A stretch of DNA of 20,934 nt from a virus: positions 1 through 20,934 of IMG/VR virus record IMGVR_UViG_3300008116_000689. The stretch is one strand, 5' to 3'. Below, one piece after another: positions 14,434-20,654 of this stretch (position 1 is its first letter; each line of letters begins with the position of its first letter). The position numbers and the translations under genes were made by a program. The notes beneath the pieces were generated by a model. That model made no database searches. It was given only the letters and a program-made list of their open reading frames with translations, and was not told the DNA's origin.

Positions 14434-15146
14434 TGTGATGGATGTGCTCCTTCTACTATTAATACAACTTTAACATCTCTAAATTGATATGCTCGAAAAT
14501 CTGGGGTCTTGCACCATTCTAACATATCAGAAGCTTTCTTTGTAATAATTCTTTCTATTCCTTCTGTTAAATCAATGCAAATACAAATTTTTCTTTCTGG
14601 ACCTATTATTTCGTTTAACCACTCTACACTCATTCTAACATTTATAATTTTATCAAAATATATAGTTGTTCTTTTTTCATTTTTTAGAACTGTATATACC
14701 TCTAACGCTTCTTTATAATTTTGTGGAGCATCTGAATCAAATATAAATTTTACTGTTTCTAGTCCAGATACGCAGAGAGCTGCTATTGGGGCAGACGGAC
14801 CTGGAATTACGGTAATATTTAAATTAGAATCAACAACAGATTTTACAATTTCCCAGCCTGGATCATGTATTAGAGGCATCCCTTCATTAGATAATAATAA
14901 AACATCTTTTCCTTCAATAATAGTATCGTGTACAGTTTTTATAACCTTTTCTGGATTATGCATTTCTGGTAAATAGTTTATTATCTCTGCCTTATACGCT
15001 TTTTTATTTTTATCTAGAAAGTTTTTGAAAGCAGTGCCATGTTCGGCTACAATCAGGTCTACGGACTCGATGGCCTCTATGGTTCTTTGAGGAATATCTT
15101 TAAAATTACCTATCGCCACTCCACCTACTATTAATTTACCAGCCAT
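14430..15146 (-). CDS. RsmI-like SAM methyltransferase (tetrapyrrole methylase fold), lacking the usual C-terminal domain
   Basis: The product has 238 residues and aligns by eye along the catalytic part of RsmI, the 16S rRNA C1402 2'-O-methyltransferase: KLIVGGVAIGNFKDIPQRTI (4-23), VDLIVAEHG (29-37), EGKDVLLLSNEGMPLIHDPG (78-97), VIPGPSAPIAALCVSGLE (113-130) and VKVVLIVEG (225-233). These are the SAM-binding and domain-joining motifs of the tetrapyrrole methylase superfamily. Differences from bacterial RsmI are the loss of Pro in the PIGN motif (AIGN), AEHGT in place of AEDTR, NEGMP in place of DAGTP, and the absence of the last ~45-50 residues. The substrate may therefore be the ribosome or something quite different. 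It is coupled to both neighbours (TAATG and ATGA). A host-derived gene acquired by the phage is the simplest origin. Confidence 0.82.
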   Translation of the reverse strand: MAGKLIVGGVAIGNFKDIPQRTIEAIESVDLIVAEHGTAFKNFLDKNKKAYKAEIINYLPEMHNPEKVIKTVHDTIIEGKDVLLLSNEGMPLIHDPGWEIVKSVVDSNLNITVIPGPSAPIAALCVSGLETVKFIFDSDAPQNYKEALEVYTVLKNEKRTTIYFDKIINVRMSVEWLNEIIGPERKICICIDLTEGIERIITKKASDMLEWCKTPDFRAYQFRDVKVVLIVEGAHPSQ

Positions 15147-15967
15147 TAGTTTATTATCCTTGTCTTGTTAATGTATCTGCTGCCACCAATTTTATCGGTT
15201 TGAGACCTTGCTAAATCATAAACCACGTCATCTCCATCAAAAGGCAATTTTTTAATTTCAATTCCATAAATATCTAAAATTGATTCTTTATTTTTTTCAA
15301 CAAACTTATTGTATCCATGATAAAGAGAAAATGGAACATATTGAATATTATTTAATGGCACCGTTCTATTTATTAAAAAATTAGTTGGCATTGACATAAT
15401 TTTAGAATGTTTAAAAAATATAGAGACCTCTTCATCCTCTCCATAATATTTTAAATATTCTGGAAATATAACTCTTTTAAAATCTGAAGATAGGCAAAAT
15501 AAAAAATCTTTGTCTATGCACTTATTATATTCAAAATTTTCTGATTCTATTTTTTTATAATCAATAATAAATTGATTTTTATTAAATGGAACTAGCTTGT
15601 GGTTTCCAGATATGACGGTTGTGTTTACATATTTTACTTCGTTCATTTTATTAATAAGATCTAAATCCCAGTTGCTGTTAAGCTCTATTCCGTCTCCACA
15701 AACCATAAAATATTTTTTATTTAAAATTCTAAAGGCATCTTTTTTATATGAAATAGGGCTTTTAATAGAGTCCCACTTAATATATTTATAAACAATTTTA
15801 CAATGAGATAAATCTATACTAATATTTCTAGATCTTTCAATATTATTTTGGTCTACTACATAAAAATATAAATTATTTAAACCACTTGATTTTATGGCAA
15901 TATCGGATAAGTTTTCAATTAATTTTTTATTTTGAAAACTATAAATATAAATTCCAATATCTTCCAT
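15146..15967 (-). CDS. GT-A glycosyltransferase, GlcNAc-transferase-like (GT60-type)
   Basis: The product has 273 residues. The pattern resembles the PF11397/GT60 group: an N-terminal strand-helix unit (GIYIYSFQNKKLIENLSDIA), LYFYVVDQN (33-41), YFMVCGDGIELNSNWD (86-101) in place of the DxD/DSH sugar-nucleotide and metal site, and YYGEDEEVSIFFKHSKIMSM (174-193), which matches the GEE..S.R....G segment before the acceptor site. It would transfer a sugar from a nucleotide donor, in GT60 members GlcNAc onto hydroxyproline or serine. The coding sequence is notably AT-rich with long A/T runs, more than its neighbours, suggesting separate acquisition. No membrane segment is seen. It starts in a TAATG overlap with the oxygenase gene and shares its stop base with the next start. 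Substrate identity is not proven, but hydroxylation plus glycosylation genes side by side is suggestive. Confidence 0.68.
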   Translation of the reverse strand: MEDIGIYIYSFQNKKLIENLSDIAIKSSGLNNLYFYVVDQNNIERSRNISIDLSHCKIVYKYIKWDSIKSPISYKKDAFRILNKKYFMVCGDGIELNSNWDLDLINKMNEVKYVNTTVISGNHKLVPFNKNQFIIDYKKIESENFEYNKCIDKDFLFCLSSDFKRVIFPEYLKYYGEDEEVSIFFKHSKIMSMPTNFLINRTVPLNNIQYVPFSLYHGYNKFVEKNKESILDIYGIEIKKLPFDGDDVVYDLARSQTDKIGGSRYINKTRIIN

Positions 15968-16668
15968 TAGTCAAGCATTACCCAAACGCTTCCATCATCC
16001 AGTCTTCCACCTGGGACTGGTGTAATGTCGTATGCTATAGTAATTCTGCTTTCTTCTAGTCGCCAGTCATCTCTTCCATGCGGATGACCAGTTTCGGAAA
16101 GAATTGCACGATCATTTTTATTGATATTTTCAAAAAGAGTTTCGTTATTTATTTTATAATAAGTAATTGATGGTTCTGCATTTACACAGTAATAGCCGTG
16201 AAAATTTGGAGCGCCACTTCCATCTAAATGATCATGAAAAAACTTTTCTTGATTTACTGGATTAATACTTTTTTCTTCTCTAATTTTTTGCTCAAGATTA
16301 AACCATCCATGAATCATATATTTTTGCTCTTCGTAATTTACTCCGTAATATTCACATGCTTCTTTTACCATGCTGCGTATTGCGTCTTTTAGCTTATGCA
16401 TCTCTGGGTAGTCATAACTAAATACGTTATAGGATTCTCCTTTTCTTGTAGAAAATCCGTCCCAATTAATCCTACTTAATAGCATTATTATATTTTGATT
16501 ATTTTGACTCATTCTTTGTGTTGCTGTTTGATTTTCATCATCTCTTTGTGTAATTTTATCAATTTCAGCCAATATCATTTCTTTATTTTTTTCCACAAGG
16601 TACTTATTTAAAGCAACAACATCTATTCCTGGATATTTTTCAAAAAATCTATGTTCTTTTTTTGTCAT
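15967..16668 (-). CDS. 2OG-Fe(II) oxygenase, 2OG-FeII_Oxy_5-like (paralogue 2)
   Basis: The product has 233 residues. KYMIHGWFNLEQKI is followed by the metal motif FFHDHLD (His145, His147), then PNFHGYYCVNAEPSITYYKI, and the distal GHPHGRDDW (His195/His197) with Arg208 in SRITIAYDI for 2OG. This is the HxH...H...R order of the family found widely in marine and freshwater phages. It is a close paralogue of the gene just upstream: GYYCVNAEPS, TGHPH/MGHPH and the KYMI.GWFN block are shared, and both begin with a K-x-H-+-FFE+Y motif. It also carries extra inserts before HDH (about 127-141). The ATGA overlap with the upstream paralogue indicates a local duplication kept in one operon. Active enzyme expected; substrate unknown. 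Confidence 0.83.
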   Translation of the reverse strand: MTKKEHRFFEKYPGIDVVALNKYLVEKNKEMILAEIDKITQRDDENQTATQRMSQNNQNIIMLLSRINWDGFSTRKGESYNVFSYDYPEMHKLKDAIRSMVKEACEYYGVNYEEQKYMIHGWFNLEQKIREEKSINPVNQEKFFHDHLDGSGAPNFHGYYCVNAEPSITYYKINNETLFENINKNDRAILSETGHPHGRDDWRLEESRITIAYDITPVPGGRLDDGSVWVMLD

Positions 16669-17312
16669 AACAATGGTATCCAGTGCTGCTGTCCTGCATC
16701 TGAGTTTATAATGCTTTCTAATGGCATTACGTCATATGCAATTGTTACTCTTGGGCCATCCCAGTCCCAGTCTCCCATAGCGTGTGGGTGTCCCATTTCT
16801 GAAATAATCATTCTGTTATTTTTATTATGGTTATCTACCTGTTCCCCAAAAACACGATAATACGTTACTGATGGTTCTGCATTTACGCAGTAATAGCCGT
16901 GAAAATATGGAGCATATGGTCCGCCGTGGTCATGCCAGTCTAGTTTGCCAGTGTGGTTGTAGTTAATGTTAAACCATCCCTGTATCATGTACTTTTGTTT
17001 ATCAAAGTCTAGATCGTAATAAGCACATGCTTCTTTTACTGTATCTGAAATTGATTTATATAAATTATAAATTCCATCGTGATAAAACTGAAATACGTTA
17101 TACTCTCGCCATTTAATAGTAGAAACGCTTGCAGAAGATAGCCAAAAATCTTTTTGGTTTACCTGTGATATTCCCTTAAGCTTTAAATTTTCCATGTCGA
17201 CATATTGTTTTTGTAAAAATCTTGATAGATCTTCAAGATTGTTGTCTAGGTATCTTTCAAAAAACTTATGGGGTTTTCCACTAGGTTTATTTAAAAATGG
17301 ATTCATCTCCAT
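16665..17312 (-). CDS. 2OG-Fe(II) oxygenase, 2OG-FeII_Oxy_5-like (paralogue 1)
   Basis: The product has 215 residues from the ATG at 17312, chosen over the more distant start at 17369 because AAGGA lies seven bases upstream and the alignable domain (KPHKFFERY) starts soon after; another ATG at 17306 is possible. QKYMIQGWFNINYN leads to the metal motif DWHDHGG (His127, His129), PYFHGYYCVNAEPSVTYYRV, and the distal MGHPHAMGDW (His175/His177) with Arg188 in GPRVTIAYDV. All residues expected for iron and 2OG binding are present. The C terminus ends in WIPLL, matched by WIPLI in the degenerate relative at 19467-20027. It overlaps the upstream gene by 26 bases. A cytoplasmic dioxygenase; hydroxylation is the default reaction of the family. 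Confidence 0.84.
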   Translation of the reverse strand: MEMNPFLNKPSGKPHKFFERYLDNNLEDLSRFLQKQYVDMENLKLKGISQVNQKDFWLSSASVSTIKWREYNVFQFYHDGIYNLYKSISDTVKEACAYYDLDFDKQKYMIQGWFNINYNHTGKLDWHDHGGPYAPYFHGYYCVNAEPSVTYYRVFGEQVDNHNKNNRMIISEMGHPHAMGDWDWDGPRVTIAYDVMPLESIINSDAGQQHWIPLL

Positions 17313-18066
17313 TAGATATTCCTTTTCTGTACTGTTTACGTTGCCATATATAGTTTTTATAATATGCAAATATTGAAATTCTTCTTCTTTCTTCTTTTAC
17401 TTTATTTAGTTCTATAGAATCTATTGTATAGTCTACTTCCATATTCCAGGATTCTCTTTTTATTGGCACCATCTGGAATATAGGTGTTCCTTTTGGTATT
17501 GTTCCAATAAAATTTCTTTTTAGAAAAAATGCTGTAAATACTGGAGCATGCCATTTATCTGTATCTATTATCCCAGAAAGAGTGGTGAATGGCAAGTCAT
17601 GCCTATTAAATGGATGTGTAATTAACATTGAATATCCTGGGGGTGTTTCGCAATACCAATTTACTTTCCATCCAAAATGTAATGGGTGGTGGAATGTGGG
17701 GACCGCAACATCAATCATAGATCTTTTATCAACTATCATTGAATCACCCTCCCATGATAGGGTTGGAAATCCTTGTGGGTCTAAATCTACGTGTAGGTCA
17801 TAATCAAGGCTAAAGATATATCCAGATGTGAGTGTGTCTAAAAATGGCATACATAATTTTGTAGACGCTGCGCTTCCGTCTGTGCCCATATTGTTTACTG
17901 GGTGCAACTTAGAAATATTATTAGATTTTTGAAACCTAGATAGCCTTCTGTACCAGTCTGGTAAAAAATTTACCGATGGCTCAGGTTCTGAAACATAGTT
18001 ATCTTTATTAACAAAAAAATTATTATCAGTAATTGCTGGAGTAAATTTTATTATTAAATCATCCAT
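17287..18066 (-). CDS. Uncharacterised phage protein, DUF6065-like (paralogue b)
   Basis: The product has 259 residues and no known activity. The N terminus (FLPDWYRRLSRFQKSNN) is followed by TKLCMPFLDTLTSGYIFSLD (69-88), a strand-rich middle, and the signature TPPGYSMLITHPFNRHDLPF (141-160), LSGIIDTD (163-170) and KGTPIFQMVPIKRESW (192-207). The order PPGY...P.NR....LTG..+TD...F...G.P....P..R is reminiscent of DUF6065, and similar proteins occur, as far as I recall, in T4-like cyanophages and metagenomic phages. The repeated glycine turns suggest a beta-helix or cupin-like barrel, but no conserved His-x-Asp iron site is seen. It is clearly a paralogue of the gene at 18754-19470 and lies directly before an oxygenase of family 5, so a joint function is likely. 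The start at 18066 overlaps the upstream gene by 8 bases. Confidence 0.65.
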   Translation of the reverse strand: MDDLIIKFTPAITDNNFFVNKDNYVSEPEPSVNFLPDWYRRLSRFQKSNNISKLHPVNNMGTDGSAASTKLCMPFLDTLTSGYIFSLDYDLHVDLDPQGFPTLSWEGDSMIVDKRSMIDVAVPTFHHPLHFGWKVNWYCETPPGYSMLITHPFNRHDLPFTTLSGIIDTDKWHAPVFTAFFLKRNFIGTIPKGTPIFQMVPIKRESWNMEVDYTIDSIELNKVKEERRRISIFAYYKNYIWQRKQYRKGISNGDESIFK

Positions 18067-18757
18067 TAAATAATCTCTCCATATCTTCTTTTGTTAATTC
18101 AACTTCAATTTCATATAAATTGCTTCCACGTTCTATGACCCCACAAGTTTGCGTAACCATATTGTCTTTAAAATTAGTAAAATAAAAATCAACATAATTT
18201 GCTTCATTTATTGGTTTATTTATATTTTTAACAAACTTATCTGTCTTTTCTATTATGCTAACAGAGTTTCCATTTTCTGTTTGCTTTATTTTATAATCAA
18301 CGTCTATGTCTAAAACCCAGGGTATGTAGAATTTAAAAACTCTGTCTGACATAAAGCTTTCTGTATTTATATTGTACGTATTCAGTGATGGATAAAATTG
18401 TCTCTGCCAGCATTTGTCAGTTGCATAAAATAATGTTCTAATTGGATTAGGTTTAAAAATTCCTTTTTCTCCCATTGGCGGATCAACAATCTGAATAAGA
18501 ATGTCTGAATAATTTTTATATATTAATGTTATTTTATTTTCAGAAATTTTCTTTATCTCTGGTTTAATTCCAAAATGGTGGACATACATGTTTATTGGCT
18601 TTAAAATTGAATTTCCATATTCTTTATTTACTTCTTCCCACAATGACCATTTTGTAAACATGTTGGAGTATCTCATTATTTCTTCAAAAGACATTGAACT
18701 CATTTCGTTCCATGCGCTTGATTCGTAAGGTGCTCTTGGTATTTTTATATTATTCAT
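18059..18757 (-). CDS. Hypothetical protein between the two DUF6065-like genes
   Basis: The product has 232 residues and I do not recognise it. The first ~60 residues are predicted helical and aromatic (EEIMRYSNMFTKWSLWEEVN). Then come alternating strands: IKKISENKITLIYKNYSDIL, a proline-rich turn IVDPPMGEKGIFKPNPIR, RVFKFYIPWVLDIDVDYKI (about 139-157), and YVDFYFTNFKDNMV near the C terminus. The all-beta tail resembles a receptor- or tube-type structural fold in composition only. No metal motif, signal peptide or membrane segment is visible. It overlaps both neighbours (ATGA upstream, 8 bases downstream), so it is made together with the paralogous pair that flanks it and could be their partner subunit. 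Function unknown. Confidence 0.6.
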   Translation of the reverse strand: MNNIKIPRAPYESSAWNEMSSMSFEEIMRYSNMFTKWSLWEEVNKEYGNSILKPINMYVHHFGIKPEIKKISENKITLIYKNYSDILIQIVDPPMGEKGIFKPNPIRTLFYATDKCWQRQFYPSLNTYNINTESFMSDRVFKFYIPWVLDIDVDYKIKQTENGNSVSIIEKTDKFVKNINKPINEANYVDFYFTNFKDNMVTQTCGVIERGSNLYEIEVELTKEDMERLFNG

Positions 18758-19470
18758 TTAAATGTTTTTTTAGACCACATTTTTTTTCTGTATCCATTTT
18801 GAAATACAGATCTTACAGATAATTGGTTTGCTCTATTTTTTTCATCTGATTTTTTATCTTGATTCAAAGAGCTTTCCCAATCTTCTCTTTTAAATGGAAT
18901 AACCTGAACTATTGGAGTTCCTTGTTTAATAATACCTTTAAATCCTTTTTCTACAAAAAAAGATAGGTAGCCGTCTGAAGGATATTTATCTGTGTCTACC
19001 AAACCTGGTATCGCCTGTATGGGACTCTTATCTCCATGTATTGGTGAAATAAATAAACTGCTGTATCCCTCTGGTGTTTTTACAAGCCACATGGGATGTA
19101 TTCTTAAAACACCTTGATGAAAATATGCTGGAATTGGATATTCTTTAATTTGTTCCTTTAAATGATGTGCAAGTAGAAATTTTTGAAATTCCATAACGTC
19201 ATTGGTTACTTCAAATTTTAAAATATCTTCTGTTGCATCTATATATAAATCTGTAGGACAAAGAAGGTAATAACCAAATGATAGTGCATCAAATACAGCT
19301 TGGCATTTCTTAACCGTAAGAAGCATATTTCCGCTATAAACATTGTTATCATTGTTTAAATAACTTTCCTGCCTTTTCCACCATTCTGGTATATGCGATT
19401 GTATTGGAATTGGACTTGGAAATATCTTTTCAAATGATCTATATTTAGGTATAAACTCTATTTTAATCAT
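18754..19470 (-). CDS. Uncharacterised phage protein, DUF6065-like (paralogue a)
   Basis: The product has 238 residues from the ATG at 19470; an ATG at 19485 is also in frame, but 19470 gives the ATGA overlap used throughout this operon. It shares with the protein at 17287-18066 the blocks IPEWWKR (28-33), CQAVFDALSFGYYLLCPTDL (56-75), TPEGYSSLFISPIHGDKSPI (132-151), IPGLVDTDK (154-162), KQGTPIVQVIPFKREDW (182-198) and a basic C-terminal tail (SVFQNGYRKKMWSKK). Differences include HG in place of NR in the P.NR motif, suggesting it has diverged. It follows the degenerate oxygenase, while its paralogue precedes an intact one. Biochemical function unknown; no signal peptide or membrane segment. 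Confidence 0.65.
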   Translation of the reverse strand: MIKIEFIPKYRSFEKIFPSPIPIQSHIPEWWKRQESYLNNDNNVYSGNMLLTVKKCQAVFDALSFGYYLLCPTDLYIDATEDILKFEVTNDVMEFQKFLLAHHLKEQIKEYPIPAYFHQGVLRIHPMWLVKTPEGYSSLFISPIHGDKSPIQAIPGLVDTDKYPSDGYLSFFVEKGFKGIIKQGTPIVQVIPFKREDWESSLNQDKKSDEKNRANQLSVRSVFQNGYRKKMWSKKTFK

Positions 19471-20027
19471 ATTAAAGGTATCCATTTTTGATAATACTGT
19501 CTATGTAAGTATTCTAATGGAGAAGCGTTAAAATACAAAATGGTTAATTCTTTGCTCATTTTACTAAACGTTACCTTCTCTTCTGGGTCTAATAATAACA
19601 TTAAGCCTGGCTCTAAGTCAATATCTTTTCCTTCAATATTAATTTTATCTAAATTTGAAGAAATTACATATATTCCACAAAATTCTACTTTAAAATTAGG
19701 TGCCATTCTTAGGGCTACATCTTTTTGTATTTTTTCGTTATCTAAAATATTACCTAAAAGATAGAAATAGTTTCTTTCAAAATTAATATTTTTTTCAATA
19801 CATCTTTCTTTAATTTGTAAACTAATTTCTTTATAAAGCTTATATATTTCTGTATTATACATGCTAAAAAAATTAAATGTTCTATAGTCTATTAAGGATA
19901 TCTTTTTTGGCTTTATTGGAATTCTGACTCCACGTTTTGAACTAATAGTATACTCGTGCATGGAATCAAGCATTTTAAAATAACTTGATTTTAAATATTC
20001 GTTATTTATTGTTAATATTTTTTTCAT
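19467..20027 (-). CDS. Degenerate 2OG-oxygenase-like protein without iron ligands
   Basis: The product has 186 residues. It aligns with the two family-5 oxygenases downstream: YRTFNFFSMYNTEIYKLYKE (48-67) with YNVFQFYHDGIYNLYKSISD, the FERNYFYLLGNI segment with FDKQKYMIQGWFNI, MAPNFKVEFCGIYVISS (108-124) with YAPYFHGYYCVNAEP, and the closing WIPLI with WIPLL. The catalytic residues are missing: the HDH position reads VAL, the GHPH position reads DPEE (147-150), and the Arg of the last strand is Glu160. The beta-helix skeleton seems retained (KINIEGKDIDLEPGLMLLLD is a plausible strand pair). It is therefore probably a non-enzymatic binding, structural or regulatory subunit. The gene is intact, starts directly after the upstream TAA and overlaps the next gene by ATGA, arguing against simple decay. 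Confidence 0.6.
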   Translation of the reverse strand: MKKILTINNEYLKSSYFKMLDSMHEYTISSKRGVRIPIKPKKISLIDYRTFNFFSMYNTEIYKLYKEISLQIKERCIEKNINFERNYFYLLGNILDNEKIQKDVALRMAPNFKVEFCGIYVISSNLDKINIEGKDIDLEPGLMLLLDPEEKVTFSKMSKELTILYFNASPLEYLHRQYYQKWIPLI

Positions 20028-20642
20028 TTATTCCCATGTTCTAATAGAATGCCAAACGGCTGGAACCATTGGGTCTTGTGTATAACCCATGTCATTATCC
20101 AATATCATTTCGGAGGAATTCCCAATTACCTCTGTCATTGCTTTTTTATTTAATCTATTTTTACCTTTAAATAGCATTATTGATTCTGCTGCTTGAGTTT
20201 GCATTTCATATGCAGTTGTAGTTGCAGATTTGCCTTGTTGAACTCTTATTCTATAATAACCCCAAAAAACTGTATACCCTAATATAGCTAAAGATAGTCC
20301 TATTTTTTTTCTTCTGTATACTGGATCGCAATAAAGCCTATCAATTACTGCAGTATAATAGTTATCTTTTTTATTGTGCCCTGTCAGAATTATATTTGCC
20401 CAGGCTGTTGGGTATTCATTATTTATAAAATTAGAAAATACCAGTGTTCCTGAAGGTTGATTGTTATTAAAATATAATGTCTCTAGAGCCCTATGCCCGT
20501 ATTGATCATCGCATAATGTCCACTGACACCAGGATCCCTTTATGTAATCAGGATATTTTCTAAATAATGGAAATATAAAACCATTTTGTTTTTTGGTTCT
20601 ATAGAACCCCATTTTATTTATATGCTTAAGTAACTTAAGCAT
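20028..20642 (-). CDS. GNAT-like acyltransferase (N-acetyltransferase fold)
   Basis: The product has 204 residues. The most convincing part is YTAVIDRLYCDPVYRRKKIG (101-120) followed by LSLAILGYTVF, which matches strand 4 and the acyl-CoA pyrophosphate loop of GNAT enzymes (consensus YRGKGIGSAL), except that the first loop Gly is Lys. The preceding beta-strands (ALETLYFNN, GTLVFSNFIN) and the later KSATTTAYEMQTQAAESIML helix also fit. It would move an acetyl or other acyl group onto an amine, possibly an amino-sugar or a protein. The start is uncertain: ATG 20642 lies in a palindrome, has no ribosome binding site and gives MLKLLKHINK; ATG 20612 gives MGFYRTKKQNG. No further motif defines the substrate. 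Confidence 0.55.
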   Translation of the reverse strand: MLKLLKHINKMGFYRTKKQNGFIFPLFRKYPDYIKGSWCQWTLCDDQYGHRALETLYFNNNQPSGTLVFSNFINNEYPTAWANIILTGHNKKDNYYTAVIDRLYCDPVYRRKKIGLSLAILGYTVFWGYYRIRVQQGKSATTTAYEMQTQAAESIMLFKGKNRLNKKAMTEVIGNSSEMILDNDMGYTQDPMVPAVWHSIRTWE

Positions 20643-20654
20643 AATTTATTATGC
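20624..20654. repeat. Two abutting palindromes at the start of the acyltransferase gene
   Basis: GCATAAT-TT-ATTATGC (20639-20654, 16 bases) and GCTTAAG-TAA-CTTAAGC (20624-20640) are both perfect inverted repeats and overlap by two bases. They cover the stop of the upstream gene and the first codons of the next one. They may form tandem hairpins controlling translation or bind a dimeric regulator. No T-tract follows, so a terminator is unlikely. Confidence 0.55.

Noticed and set aside
17313-17369. N-terminal extension of oxygenase paralogue 1 to the start at 17369
   Set aside because: It would overlap the upstream gene by 83 bases, lacks a ribosome binding site and adds residues with no counterpart in the paralogue; ATG 17312 has AAGGA at seven bases.
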